The notes: a model not told the origin generated them from the letters alone. 48,700 bases of DNA from an uncultured Clostridia bacterium (GCA_944387525.1 CALXFF010000010.1:1-48700), one strand, 5' to 3'. Numbered from the stretch's first letter, positions 8,626 to 17,774 are shown. Translations and numbers: made by a program.

Positions 8626-8650
8626 TATATTTTTAAAAATAAATATTTAA

Positions 8651-9541
8651 TTATAATTTTTCTATTTCTTCTTTAGTTAAATTTGTTATTTTGATTATAA
8701 TATTAATATCTAATCCTTCTTCTTTCATTTTTTTAGCAATTTCTTTATTCTTTTGTTCAAGTCCATCGTTTTTTCCTTTTCTATAATTATAAGCTTTCAC
8801 CTCTAATTCATCTAAAATAGCCTTTTCTCTTAGCTCTGCTAATCTCCTTATTCTTTCATCTTCACTCATAGTATTTAATTTTTCTTTTGCTTTTTTCATA
8901 CTTTCATTATTTTTCATATAATTTGTCACCTCTTTACTTTCTGGATTATTTAAAAAACTTAACCATTCTATTAGCTTTTTATCTTTTCCGGTAGCTTTAT
9001 TATTTCTCATTTTAGGTAATTCAATTATATGTAATTCTAAGTCATCTGTCAAGACTGTTTTTCTGCCTTTTTCTTCAATTATCTTCCACTGAGTGTGGAA
9101 TTCTAAGTTTTTTAATATGTCTATTTTAAAATTAGCAATTAATACATTTATTGTCCTTTTTAAATCTATATAAGGGTGGCCTTTTTGTAGTTCTTTTGAG
9201 TATTGTTTAGACCAATAATACAATATTCTTTTTATTATATCTTTATCATCTGATACTTGCATCTCAATATTGCAAAATTCATTATTATTAATTTTAGCAA
9301 GGACATCCACAATACCCATTTTATCTTTAAGATTTCTTCTTCTCAGTACTATATTTTGATTTAAATCAATTTCATTAATTTCTTCATCAAGTATGGTACT
9401 TAACAAGTCTTTTGTAATTTCTTCACTTCCAACTTCTCCAAAAAGAATTTGGAAAACAATATCAAGCTTTGGAGAGAGAATAGAGTTTTCAGATTTTTTA
9501 TCATTTGTAGATTTAGTTATTTGATTTTCTTGCATAGGCAA
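8651..9541 (-). CDS. Rpn-family PD-(D/E)XK nuclease / transposase-like protein
   Basis: A 296-residue protein of the PD-(D/E)XK nuclease family transposase group (PF12784, related to recombination-promoting Rpn nucleases). It opens with LSPKLDIVFQILFGEVGSEE, the usual start of the family. The catalytic core is GIVDVLAKINNNEFCNIEMQ: the Asp of GIVDV and the Glu-x-Gln in IEMQ fit the D...ExQ variant. The C-terminal third is charged, with EELDVKAYNYRKGKN-like helices and EKTI/KEGLD repeats typical of the family tail. ATG at 9539-9541 follows AAGGAGG. These genes are scattered and multicopy in Clostridia; a role in recombination is known only for E. coli RpnA-type relatives. It stands alone between acc/fab and recJ. 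Confidence 0.87.
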   Translation of the reverse strand: MPMQENQITKSTNDKKSENSILSPKLDIVFQILFGEVGSEEITKDLLSTILDEEINEIDLNQNIVLRRRNLKDKMGIVDVLAKINNNEFCNIEMQVSDDKDIIKRILYYWSKQYSKELQKGHPYIDLKRTINVLIANFKIDILKNLEFHTQWKIIEEKGRKTVLTDDLELHIIELPKMRNNKATGKDKKLIEWLSFLNNPESKEVTNYMKNNESMKKAKEKLNTMSEDERIRRLAELREKAILDELEVKAYNYRKGKNDGLEQKNKEIAKKMKEEGLDINIIIKITNLTKEEIEKL

Positions 9542-9892
9542 GCCTCCTTGAAATAAATTTACAGTTAAATTCAGATATATTGAAATTTAAAATCGAAAAA
9601 AATTAATATGAAAAAATATATAAATATAGTTTTATATTATTATAAATTTTAATATAAACAATATATGTCATAGATTAAACCGTTACCATATTTTACCATA
9701 TGATTTTTTCTATTGCAATAGATTTAGATAAATTCACATAAAATTTACATTTGCAAATTGGAAGGTAGTAATTTGGGATTTTATGTAGTTTTTGTACAGG
9801 GTGGTAAATTTTATTAAAAATTCTCAAAAAAACCTTTAAAAAAAACACAAAATAGTATAAAATATTATAAAATTTAATTTTAGGAGAGGAAT
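9542..9892. other. 351-base intergenic region without a recognisable gene
   Basis: This AT-rich stretch separates the divergent Rpn nuclease and recJ genes and should hold both promoters. A direct repeat TACCATAT occurs twice near 9686-9705. Several TATAAA-like words sit just before recJ (about 9855-9875), but none has a convincing -35 partner. I see no conserved open frame or RNA structure. Confidence 0.5.
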
Positions 9893-11584
9893 ATGAACAA
9901 AAAATGGCAAATATATGAAACAGATGAAAACAAAATACAAGAAATATCGCAAAAATACAACTTAAACAAATTATTATCAACAATACTAGCAAATAGAAAT
10001 ATAATAAATGAAAAAGACATAAAACAATTCTTAAGCCCAACAAGAAAAGACTTTCATGACCCATTTTTAATACATGATATGGAAAAAGCAGTAGAAAGAA
10101 TAATAAAAGCCATAGAAGAACAAGAAAAAGTGACAATATATGGAGACTATGATGTAGATGGAATTACAAGTATAACAGTATTAAAAAGCTATTTAAGTGA
10201 TAGAGGACTAGAAGTTGAAACATACATACCAAATAGACTAAATGAAGGATATGGATTAAACAAAGAAGCAATTGAAAAAATACATAATAATGGATGTCAG
10301 TTAATGATAACAGTAGATTGTGGGATTTCAGGGATAGAAGAAATTGAATATGCAAATTCACTTGGGATTGAAACAATTGTAACAGACCATCATGAGCCAG
10401 GAAATGAGTTACCAAAAGCATTTGCGGTAATAGATAATAAAAGAAAAGATAGTAACTATCCATTTAGAGAACTTGCTGGAGTTGGTGTAGTTTTTAAACT
10501 TATTCAAGCAATTTCAATCAAGTTAGGATTAGCTGAAGAAGAATATCTAAAATATTTAGATATAGTTTGTATTGGTACAATATCAGATATAGTACCTTTA
10601 GTTGATGAAAACAGAGTAATTACAAAACTTGGATTAATGTTAGTTAGACAAACTAAAAATATAGGATTAAAAGCAATTCTAAAAACTTCAGGATATAACA
10701 AAATTGATTCAAATACAATATCATTTGGTGTTGCACCACGAATCAATGCATGTGGAAGAATGGGAGTTGCAGAAGAAGCTCTAGAGTTATTTTTGTCAAA
10801 GAATGTTAATCATGTAATGGAATTAGCTAGAAAACTAAATGACCATAACAGAGTAAGACAAGAAACAGAAAAATCGATATTTGAAGAAGCCTTAAAACAA
10901 ATTCAAGAAAAACATTTAGATGAAAACAACACGATAGTTGTAGGTGGTGAAAATTGGCATCATGGAGTAATTGGAATAGTATCTTCAAAAATTACAGAAA
11001 TGTATTTTAAACCTAGTATCTTATTAAGTTTTGAAGGTGATGATTTAGGAAAAGGCTCTGGAAGAAGTATACCAGGATTTGATTTGCATGATGCATTGAT
11101 GAAATGTGAGGACTGCATTGAAAAATTTGGTGGACATAGTATGGCCATTGGAATTACTGTTAAAAGAGAAAATCTTGAAAAACTTAAACAGGAATTAGAA
11201 AATATCGCTATTGAAGAAAAAATTGATGAAATAGTACCAATCATAAAAATAGATGCGAGAATAAACTTATCAGAAGTAAATAAAGAAATGGTAGAAAGCT
11301 TAAAAGAATTAGAACCTTTTGGAGAAGGTAATAAAATGCCTATATTTGCATTCAAAAATTTAAAAATAGATTCAATAAGAGCATTATCAGAAGGAAAACA
11401 TCTAAAACTAACATTAAAGGACAACAATACAATTGTAAATGCTATTGGATTTAATATGGGGGAACTTGCACAAGATTATCGAATTGGTGATAAAATAGAT
11501 GTTGTAGGTACTTTGGAAATTAATAGTTTTAATGGTACAGATAGTATTCAGATAAATATGAAGGATTTGATGAGAAGTATTTAG
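9893..11584 (+). CDS. recJ: Single-stranded-DNA-specific exonuclease RecJ
   Basis: A 563-residue 5'-3' single-strand exonuclease used in recombination and repair. DHH-family metal-binding motifs are present: GDYDVDG (84-90), a VDCG motif at about 141-144, and DHH (165-167). The DHHA1 domain has the conserved FGGHSMAIG. The C-terminal OB-like region includes LEPFGEGNKMPIF, a classic RecJ signature. The length matches the family core. The ATG at 9893 follows AGGAGAGG. It is monocistronic as far as can be seen, ending in a hairpin shared with the convergent small membrane protein. The upstream half uses mostly A-rich codons, like relA and other core genes here. Confidence 0.96.
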   Translation: MNKKWQIYETDENKIQEISQKYNLNKLLSTILANRNIINEKDIKQFLSPTRKDFHDPFLIHDMEKAVERIIKAIEEQEKVTIYGDYDVDGITSITVLKSYLSDRGLEVETYIPNRLNEGYGLNKEAIEKIHNNGCQLMITVDCGISGIEEIEYANSLGIETIVTDHHEPGNELPKAFAVIDNKRKDSNYPFRELAGVGVVFKLIQAISIKLGLAEEEYLKYLDIVCIGTISDIVPLVDENRVITKLGLMLVRQTKNIGLKAILKTSGYNKIDSNTISFGVAPRINACGRMGVAEEALELFLSKNVNHVMELARKLNDHNRVRQETEKSIFEEALKQIQEKHLDENNTIVVGGENWHHGVIGIVSSKITEMYFKPSILLSFEGDDLGKGSGRSIPGFDLHDALMKCEDCIEKFGGHSMAIGITVKRENLEKLKQELENIAIEEKIDEIVPIIKIDARINLSEVNKEMVESLKELEPFGEGNKMPIFAFKNLKIDSIRALSEGKHLKLTLKDNNTIVNAIGFNMGELAQDYRIGDKIDVVGTLEINSFNGTDSIQINMKDLMRSI

Positions 11585-11603
11585 AAATAGAGAGAAGAAA
11601 GAA

Positions 11604-11636
11604 AAGAACCCCAATTGCATAGCAATTGAGATTCTT
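11604..11636. terminator. Hairpin between recJ and the convergent small gene
   Basis: CAATTGC (11612-11618) and GCAATTG (11622-11628) pair around an ATA loop, with outer AAGAA/TTCTT pairing (11604-11608 with 11632-11636) and two mismatches. A position between convergent genes suggests a bidirectional terminator, though there is no long T-run. Confidence 0.5.
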
Positions 11637-11649
11637 ACGGCGAACTTTG

Positions 11650-11859
11650 TTATTTGCTTTCTTTTCCAGCATCATACATCTTACAGTAGCTTAGGACTAA
11701 ACATACAAAACTTGCAATCAGCACAAGCTCATAGTTGTCTTTTTGAAAGCACCCCATAATTGTACCTAAGACTAATCCAATGAGGCCTATTATGGCCCAG
11801 AAGATTGCAAAAACAAAAGTTCTCGTTGAGTTGTTAGAAGGTTGCATATTGTTTTTCAT
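11650..11859 (-). CDS. Small two-helix membrane protein of unknown function
   Basis: A 69-residue protein with two predicted membrane helices, FVFAIFWAIIGLIGLVLGTIMG (about 15-36) and ELVLIASFVCLVLSYC (about 44-59), and short charged ends. I do not recognise the family. The gene is visibly richer in G+C (about 38% by eye) than its neighbours and uses codons such as CTC, GTC and GGC that are rare around it, which suggests recent acquisition. The ATG at 11857-11859 is preceded by AAAGGA. Its promoter overlaps that of the divergent relA gene. Confidence 0.65.
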   Translation of the reverse strand: MKNNMQPSNNSTRTFVFAIFWAIIGLIGLVLGTIMGCFQKDNYELVLIASFVCLVLSYCKMYDAGKESK

Positions 11860-11898
11860 AATGTATTATCCTTTCTTCTTTGAAAGTTCCAATAAAGC

Positions 11899-11957
11899 TT
11901 GGAACGATTAATAAAGTTGCATATAATTATTATACCATAAATTACATGAAAAGTAAA
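11899..11957. promoter_or_regulatory. Back-to-back promoters for relA (+) and the small membrane protein (-)
   Basis: For relA: TTGGAA at 11899-11904 and TATAAT at 11922-11927, spacer 17. On the minus strand: TTTACT (11952-11957) and TATAAT (11929-11934), spacer 17. The two -10 boxes are one base apart, so polymerases could compete. An inverted repeat GTTCCAA/TTGGAAC (11886-11892 with 11899-11905) covers the relA -35 and is a candidate operator. Confidence 0.6.
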
Positions 11958-11979
11958 ATAAAAGGGATGTGAATTATCA

Positions 11980-14178
11980 ATGAACGAAAACAAAGAAATA
12001 ACAATACAAGACGTAATAAGTAAAAGAAAACAACATTCAAGAAGAGTAGACACAAAACTAATAATGAAAGCATATAACTTAGCAAACGAAAAACATAAAG
12101 ACCAAAAAAGAAGTTCAGGTGAACCATATATAATTCACCCTCTTAATGTTGCATATATATTAGCTGATATAGGACTAGATGAAAGTACGATATCTGCAGC
12201 ACTATTACATGATGTAGTAGAAGATACAGATGTAACAGATGAACAACTAAGAAAAGAATTTGGTGATGAAATCGCTGATATGGTTGCAGGAGTAACAAAA
12301 CTTAGCAATATACAATTTGCATCTGTTGAAGAGCAACAAGCAGAAGATTATAGGAAAATGTTTCTTGCAATGGGAAAAGATATAAGAGTAATACTTATAA
12401 AACTTGCAGATAGACTTCATAATATGAGAACATTAAAATATCTAAGAAGAGATAGACAAATTGCAAATGCAAAAGAAACAATGGAATTATATGCACCACT
12501 TGCAAATAGATTAGGTTTATATTCATTAAAATGGGAGCTAGAAGATTTATCATTTAAATATTTAGAGCCTGAAGAATATCATGAATTAGTAGAAGGAATA
12601 AATAAGAAAAGAGAAGAAAGACTAAAATTCATTGAAAAAATAATGGATGATATTAGAGCAGAATTAAAGAAACAAAAAATTGATGCAGAAGTAACAGGAA
12701 GAGCAAAACATTTATATAGTATATACAGAAAAATGAAAAGAGACAATAAAACACTAGACCAGATATATGACTTATTTGCCCTTAGAATACTAGTAAACTC
12801 TATTAAAGACTGTTATGCTGCATTAGGTGTAGTGCATGAAATGTATAGTCCGATGCCAGGAAGATTCAAAGACTACATAGCTGTTCCAAAACCTAATATG
12901 TATCAATCAATTCATACAACACTATTAGGAGATAAAGGAACACCATTTGAAGTGCAAATACGTACATGGGATATGCATAGAGTAGCAGAATACGGAATTG
13001 CAGCCCATTGGGCATATAAAGAGGCAAGTTACTTTGGAAAGAAACAATCAGTAAAAGTTCAAGAAGACAAACTTGCATGGCTTAGAGAAACATTAGAGTG
13101 GCAAAGTGAAATGCAAGACCCACAAGAATTCTTAAATACATTAAAAACAGAATTATTTGAAGATGAAGTATATGTATTTACTCCAAAAGGAGCAATAAAG
13201 GTGCTACCAAGAGGGGCAACACCAATAGATTTTGCATATGCAATTCATGCTGAAATTGGTAATAGAATGACAGGATGTAAGATAAATAGCAAGATGATGC
13301 CTATAATCACACCACTTCAAAGTGGTGATATAGTTGAGATAATCACATCTGATAATTCAAAAGGACCAAGTAGAGATTGGCTTAAATTTGTAAAAAGTTC
13401 AACGGCTAAAAATAGAATTAAAAGCTGGTTTAAAAAAGCTCAAAAAGCAGAAAACATAGAAAAGGGAAAAGATTTAATAGAAAAAGAAGTAAAAAGAATT
13501 GGATTTTCTCATAGTGATTTATTCAAACCAGAATATATTGATCCAATGCTTGAAAAATATAAATATAAGAACTTAGATGAAATGTATGCAGCAGTTGGAT
13601 TTGGGGCAAATTCAGCAGTAAAAGTAATTGCAAGAATGTTACAAGAATATCGAAAAGAACATCAAGAAGAAGATATTGAAAAGAAATTAGAAGAATTAAA
13701 ACAAGCAAGACATAGAAGACCAAAACCATCAAGCTCAGGAGTAATTGTAAAAGGAATAGATAACTGTTTAGTAAAACTATCAAAGTGCTGTAATCCAGTA
13801 CCAGGAGACGAAATAGTAGGATATATAACAAAAGGTAGAGGAGTATCAGTACACAGAAAAGACTGTGTAAATGTAAAAGACTTATTATCAGAAGAAAACA
13901 GAATGATTGATGTAGAATGGTACAATGAAAATACGGAAACATCATATCAAGTTGAAATAGAAATACATTCAAATGATAGAAGCGGTTTATTAGTTGATAT
14001 ATTAAAACAAATAGGAACAACAAAAGCAAAAATATTAGGAGTAAACACTAAAACAACAAAAGAAAGAATAGCTATAATGGATATTATGCTAGAGGTTGAA
14101 AATTTAGACGAATTAAACAAGGCACAAAAAGCAATAAGAAAAGTTGATAGTGTTTATGAGGTAAGGAGAAAAAAATGA
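11980..14178 (+). CDS. relA: Bifunctional (p)ppGpp synthetase/hydrolase, RelA/SpoT family
   Basis: A 732-residue long RSH enzyme that makes and degrades the alarmone (p)ppGpp. Domains in order: the HD hydrolase domain with HDVVEDT (HD at 77-78), which looks intact; the synthetase domain with RFKDYIAVPKPNMYQSIHTT; a TGS domain beginning EVYVFTPKGAIKVLPRGATP; a helical region; a conserved cysteine motif KCCNPVPGD with the later HRKDC; and a C-terminal ACT domain (about 660-730). A complete HD site argues for a bifunctional enzyme (Rel) rather than a synthetase-only RelA. Its TGA overlaps the ATG of the next gene (ATGA). The promoter is at 11899-11927. Confidence 0.96.
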   Translation: MNENKEITIQDVISKRKQHSRRVDTKLIMKAYNLANEKHKDQKRSSGEPYIIHPLNVAYILADIGLDESTISAALLHDVVEDTDVTDEQLRKEFGDEIADMVAGVTKLSNIQFASVEEQQAEDYRKMFLAMGKDIRVILIKLADRLHNMRTLKYLRRDRQIANAKETMELYAPLANRLGLYSLKWELEDLSFKYLEPEEYHELVEGINKKREERLKFIEKIMDDIRAELKKQKIDAEVTGRAKHLYSIYRKMKRDNKTLDQIYDLFALRILVNSIKDCYAALGVVHEMYSPMPGRFKDYIAVPKPNMYQSIHTTLLGDKGTPFEVQIRTWDMHRVAEYGIAAHWAYKEASYFGKKQSVKVQEDKLAWLRETLEWQSEMQDPQEFLNTLKTELFEDEVYVFTPKGAIKVLPRGATPIDFAYAIHAEIGNRMTGCKINSKMMPIITPLQSGDIVEIITSDNSKGPSRDWLKFVKSSTAKNRIKSWFKKAQKAENIEKGKDLIEKEVKRIGFSHSDLFKPEYIDPMLEKYKYKNLDEMYAAVGFGANSAVKVIARMLQEYRKEHQEEDIEKKLEELKQARHRRPKPSSSGVIVKGIDNCLVKLSKCCNPVPGDEIVGYITKGRGVSVHRKDCVNVKDLLSEENRMIDVEWYNENTETSYQVEIEIHSNDRSGLLVDILKQIGTTKAKILGVNTKTTKERIAIMDIMLEVENLDELNKAQKAIRKVDSVYEVRRKK

Positions 14179-14822
14179 TTTTAAAAGAATTAAAAATTAC
14201 AACTTGGATAGGTGATCCAACGAATTGCTATATAATAGTAGATGAAGAATCAAAAGAAGCTATGGTAATAGATCCAGCAGGTGATGTTGATAAGATAGTA
14301 GAATTATTAGATATATTACAAGGAAAATTGAAATATATTTATTTAACTCATTGCCATGGAGACCATATTTTAGGAGTGAATGATTTAAAAAATAGATGTG
14401 GAGGAAAAATTTTAATCCATAGATATGATGCAGAGGGTTTAAATGATAAAAATATTAATTTATCTGGGGTTATAGATATTCCTGAAATAGAATTAGAAGC
14501 GGACTCAAGAGTCGATGATAATGATCTAATACATTTAGGAAACTTAGAATTTAAAGTAATACACACACCAGGACATACAATAGGAGGAACATCTTTATAT
14601 TGTGAAAAAGAAAATTGCTTATTTTCTGGTGACACATTATTTAGAGGAACTTGGGGAAGAACAGATATACCAACAGCAAGTAGAGAAGAAATAATAGCTT
14701 CTATTGTTAATAAATTAATGACTTTACCAGATGAAACAATAGTGTATCCAGGACATGGGATGATGACTAAAATTAAAGAAGAAAAACCAATTTATTTGGA
14801 ATTAAAGCCAAAGTTGTATTAA
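14175..14822 (+). CDS. Metallo-beta-lactamase-fold hydrolase, glyoxalase II-like (YqgX type)
   Basis: A 215-residue cytoplasmic hydrolase. The zinc-binding THCHGDH motif is at about residues 56-62. The later metal ligands are a His in HTPGHTIGG, the Asp in FSGDTLF, and the final His in YPGHG. The short length and the WIGDPTNCYI opening fit the YqgX/glyoxalase-II-like group, which may act on glutathione- or bacillithiol-type thioesters; the substrate is not established. It is translationally coupled to relA by an ATGA overlap, a pairing seen in many Firmicutes. Confidence 0.92.
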   Translation: MILKELKITTWIGDPTNCYIIVDEESKEAMVIDPAGDVDKIVELLDILQGKLKYIYLTHCHGDHILGVNDLKNRCGGKILIHRYDAEGLNDKNINLSGVIDIPEIELEADSRVDDNDLIHLGNLEFKVIHTPGHTIGGTSLYCEKENCLFSGDTLFRGTWGRTDIPTASREEIIASIVNKLMTLPDETIVYPGHGMMTKIKEEKPIYLELKPKLY

Positions 14823-14859
14823 AATTAATAAAAATAGTACATTGAAAAAACAAAAATGC

Positions 14860-14888
14860 TTGAATTTTACATAAACATAATGTATAAT
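14860..14888 (+). promoter_or_regulatory. Sigma-A promoter for the small orphan gene at 14933
   Basis: TTGAAT at 14860-14865 and TATAAT at 14883-14888 are separated by 17 bases, about 45 bases before the start codon. Confidence 0.75.
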
Positions 14889-14932
14889 GTTCAACGTAAC
14901 TTAAATTGGTATGTAAGAAAGGAGTTTTTGTT

Positions 14933-15271
14933 ATGATGACGTTATTAGAAGCGTTGGAAGAACTTAAAAAGCGGAGGTATGATCTTAAATTCAAGTGTAA
15001 GGGATATTTAGAAATATCTAAGCAAGATAGGATAATACTAAGATGTAGTTTCTACGTAGAAAAAGGAAAGGACATTACAGAAGTTCCAGGAACTATTGAT
15101 ACACCAAAAGGTGAAACAATACGTTTTAGAAAAATGGAAGATATCTATTTGTTAGAAGAAGGATTAGGTATTGTCTTTGTAGACAAGTGGGGAAAAAAGA
15201 AAATGCTTAAAGAATCCAAAAAAGAACACAAATGGATATTGGAAGATTTTTTAGTTGAAAAAGGAAAATAA
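14933..15271 (+). CDS. Small orphan protein of unknown function
   Basis: A 112-residue, lysine/glutamate-rich protein with no signal peptide or membrane helix. I do not recognise a family. The start is ATG 14933 because AAAGGAG (14918-14924) ends 8 bases before it; an in-frame TTG at 14906 would put this binding site inside the gene. Alternating hydrophobic strands (LKFKCKGYLEIS, IILRCSFYVE, IRFRKMEDIYLLEE, LGIVFVDKWGKKKM) suggest a small beta-rich fold. Codon use (GCG, CGG, AAG, AGG) differs from flanking genes. It has its own strong promoter and its own terminator, so it is an independent transcript. Confidence 0.7.
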   Translation: MMTLLEALEELKKRRYDLKFKCKGYLEISKQDRIILRCSFYVEKGKDITEVPGTIDTPKGETIRFRKMEDIYLLEEGLGIVFVDKWGKKKMLKESKKEHKWILEDFLVEKGK

Positions 15272-15284
15272 CAGAAACTTGAAT

Positions 15285-15312
15285 AGAGGGAAACTATTTC
15301 CCTCTTAATTAT
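15285..15312 (+). terminator. Terminator after the orphan gene
   Basis: AGAGGGAAA (15285-15293) and TTTCCCTCT (15297-15305) form a perfect 9-base stem with a CTA loop, followed by a short T/A tail. Confidence 0.75.
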
Positions 15313-15337
15313 TAAATAAAGAAAGAAGATGATATAA

Positions 15338-16669
15338 ATGGAAAAAGTAGAACCAAGAACATTGGCAGGAACAATGGAATTGTTACCAAATGAACAAATA
15401 TTATTTAATCAAATAAAAGATAAAATAGAAAATACATATAAAAAATTTGGATTTTTGCCACTAGATACACCAATATTAGAGTTATCAGAGGTGTTGCTTG
15501 CAAAAGCTGGGGGAGAAACAGAAAAACAAATATATAGATTTAATAAAGGGGATACAGACTTATCATTAAGATTTGATTTAACAGTACCTCTTTCAAAATA
15601 TGTTGCAAAAAACTATGGAAATTTAAGTTTTCCATTTAGAAGATATCAAATTGGAAAAGTTTATAGAGGAGAAAGACCACAAAAAGGAAGATATAGAGAA
15701 TTTTATCAATGTGATATAGATATAATAGGAGATGGAGAATTAGATGTTATAAATGACGCAGAACTTCCAAGTGTTATTTATACAATATTTAAAGAGTTAG
15801 GATTTGATGATTTTACAATATGCATAAATAATCGTAAAATTTTAAATGGGTTATTTGAAAATATAGGTCAAAAAGAAAACTCTGTAGAAATTTTAAGAAT
15901 AATAGATAAAATAGAAAAGATAGGAAAACAAGCTGTAATTGAAGAATTAGAAAAAATAAATGTATCAAAAGAATCAATAGATAAAATAATAGAATTTATA
16001 GAAATTAGTGGAACATCAAAAGAAAAGGTTGAGAAATTAAAAAAATTAGGAATAGAGAATGAAACTTTTAAGAAGGGACTAGAAGAATTAGAATTTGTCT
16101 ATGAAAATATAAAATTATTTGGAGTACCTGAAGAAAACTATAAAATAGACCTAACAATTGCAAGAGGTCTTGATTATTACACAGGAACAGTGTATGAAAC
16201 ATTTTTAAATGATTATCGTGAACTTGGAAGTATTTGTTCAGGTGGTAGATATGAAAATCTAGCAGAATATTATACTAACAAAAAACTTCCAGGAGTTGGT
16301 GTTTCAATTGGATTAACAAGACTATTCTATAAATTAAATGAACTAGGTTTGATAAAAGCAACAAAAAAAGCAATTTCAGATATAATAATAATACCAATGT
16401 TGGAGGACTTAACTAAGCCAATTAAACTTGCAACAGAACTTAGAAGTTTAGGTGTTAATACAGAAATATATAGCAATCAAAAGAAATTAAAAGCAAAAAT
16501 GAAATATGCAGATAAGTTACAAATTCCATATGTAATTGTTATTGGTGAGGATGAAATTAATTCGAATGAAATTAAATTAAAAAATATGGAAACTGGCGAA
16601 GAAGAAACAATAGAATTAGATGCTAAAAAAATATACTTGATAATAAAAAATAAATATAGTATAATTTAA
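15338..16669 (+). CDS. hisS: Histidyl-tRNA synthetase
   Basis: A 443-residue class II aminoacyl-tRNA synthetase charging tRNA-His. Motif 2 is at FRRYQIGKVYRGERPQKGR, and the histidine-specific signature LDYYTGTVYE is present along with the motif 3 region GVGVSIGLTRL. The C-terminal anticodon-binding domain begins about residue 345 (ISDIIIIPM). The opening EPRTLAGTMELLPNEQ is a variant of the usual 'P-R-G-T-x-D' start. The gene is not preceded by a T-box leader: only 32 bases separate it from the upstream terminator. Its 3' end contains the promoter of the LCP gene. Confidence 0.96.
   Translation: MEKVEPRTLAGTMELLPNEQILFNQIKDKIENTYKKFGFLPLDTPILELSEVLLAKAGGETEKQIYRFNKGDTDLSLRFDLTVPLSKYVAKNYGNLSFPFRRYQIGKVYRGERPQKGRYREFYQCDIDIIGDGELDVINDAELPSVIYTIFKELGFDDFTICINNRKILNGLFENIGQKENSVEILRIIDKIEKIGKQAVIEELEKINVSKESIDKIIEFIEISGTSKEKVEKLKKLGIENETFKKGLEELEFVYENIKLFGVPEENYKIDLTIARGLDYYTGTVYETFLNDYRELGSICSGGRYENLAEYYTNKKLPGVGVSIGLTRLFYKLNELGLIKATKKAISDIIIIPMLEDLTKPIKLATELRSLGVNTEIYSNQKKLKAKMKYADKLQIPYVIVIGEDEINSNEIKLKNMETGEEETIELDAKKIYLIIKNKYSII
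16637..16665 (+). promoter_or_regulatory. Promoter for the LCP gene inside the hisS 3' end
   Basis: TTGATA at 16637-16642 and TATAAT at 16660-16665 have a 17-base spacer. The whole promoter lies within the last codons of hisS. Confidence 0.75.
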
Positions 16670-16700
16670 AACGAAATGAAAAAAGGGAGGAAAAGCGCAT

Positions 16701-17708
16701 ATGAGTAGGAGAGAAAAAAATGGAGAAAAGAAAAAAAGAAAAGGACTAAAAATATTTGGAATTATAGTGTTAGTATTAATAATTATTTTAGCAATATTAG
16801 TAGGTTCTATATTTTGGTTCATAAATAGTAAACTAAGCAAAATGCAAACTGTTGATATAGACGAATCAGATTTAGCAGTTTCAACAGAAGTTGAACAAAA
16901 TTTAGAAGAATATAGAAATATAGCAATATTTGGAATAGATAGTAGAGAAGACACATATAGTAAAGGCAATAGGAGCGACTGTATTATAATTGCAACAATA
17001 AATAATAATACAAAAGAAGTTAAACTAACATCTGTATATAGAGATACTTATGTACAAATTGAAGGACATGGGTTGGACAAGATAACACATGCATACTCAT
17101 ATGGAGAAGCACCACTTGCAATAAAAACCTTAAATGCTAATTTAGATTTAAATATAAAAGAATTTATTACAGTAAATTTTGATGCTGTTAAAGAAATTAT
17201 TGATTATATTGGTGGAATTCAAATGACAATAACATCAGAAGAAGTACCACATATATCTGGAATCTCAAGTGCAGGAACATATAACTTGACAGGAGAACAA
17301 GCATTGGCATATGCTAGAATTCGTCATGCAACGGGTGGAGATTATAAAAGAACAGAAAGAATGAGAGATGTATTAACAGCAGTAGCAAATAAAGTAAAAA
17401 CAATGAATGTTAGCCAATTAAATGGTTTAGTTGATGAATTATTACCTAAAGTATATACAAATATAACAGCAAGTGACATATTTAGCTTATTCCCAAGTGT
17501 AGCAAGCTTTAATATAACAGAAAGTATAGGATGGCCATATGAAACAAGAGGAATTACATTAGATAGATGGTATGGTGTGCCAGTTACACTAGAAAGCAAT
17601 GTAAAACAATTACATCAAGAATTATTTGGAGAAACAGACTACGAACCATCAGAAAATGTAAAAAATGTAAGTAATAGTATTATAGAAGCAACAGGATATA
17701 CAAATTAA
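16701..17708 (+). CDS. LytR-CpsA-Psr (LCP) family cell-wall polymer ligase
   Basis: A 335-residue membrane-anchored enzyme. LCP proteins transfer undecaprenyl-linked glycopolymers onto peptidoglycan outside the cell. A basic N-terminus (RREKNGEKKKRKG) precedes one membrane helix at about 18-41. The LCP domain begins near AIFGIDSRED (about 75-84) and keeps the lipid/pyrophosphate-binding residues: the Asp of IDSRED, the Arg/Asp of SVYRDTYV, and the late ALAYARIRHATGGDYKRTER block with its arginines. The ATG follows GGGAGG. It directly precedes the polysaccharide genes, so attachment of that polymer to the wall is a likely job (inference). Confidence 0.95.
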   Translation: MSRREKNGEKKKRKGLKIFGIIVLVLIIILAILVGSIFWFINSKLSKMQTVDIDESDLAVSTEVEQNLEEYRNIAIFGIDSREDTYSKGNRSDCIIIATINNNTKEVKLTSVYRDTYVQIEGHGLDKITHAYSYGEAPLAIKTLNANLDLNIKEFITVNFDAVKEIIDYIGGIQMTITSEEVPHISGISSAGTYNLTGEQALAYARIRHATGGDYKRTERMRDVLTAVANKVKTMNVSQLNGLVDELLPKVYTNITASDIFSLFPSVASFNITESIGWPYETRGITLDRWYGVPVTLESNVKQLHQELFGETDYEPSENVKNVSNSIIEATGYTN

Positions 17709-17733
17709 AAAATAGTGAAAACAATTTCACAAT

Positions 17734-17752
17734 TTTGACTGTGTCAAATTTT
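17734..17752 (+). terminator. Weak terminator-like hairpin before the VanZ gene
   Basis: TTTGAC (17734-17739) pairs with GTCAAA (17743-17748) and is followed by TTTT. A second hairpin, GTGAAA/TTTCAC (17715-17730), precedes it. It may partly separate the LCP and VanZ-like genes; there is no separate promoter I can see. Confidence 0.4.
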
Positions 17753-17774
17753 AAAGGAGAATTTATACTAAAAA

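Noticed and set aside
12893..14029. Leucine/phenylalanine-rich minus-strand open frames opposite relA (and similar ones opposite recJ and pgi)
   Set aside because: They are shadows of A-rich coding strands, lack ribosome binding sites, and lie entirely inside clearly conserved genes.
14906..14932. TTG start for the orphan gene nine codons upstream of ATG 14933
   Set aside because: It would place the only good ribosome binding site (AAAGGAG, 14918-14924) inside the coding region.
15306..15337. T-box leader upstream of hisS
   Set aside because: Only 32 bases separate the preceding terminator from the start codon, far too short for a T-box.
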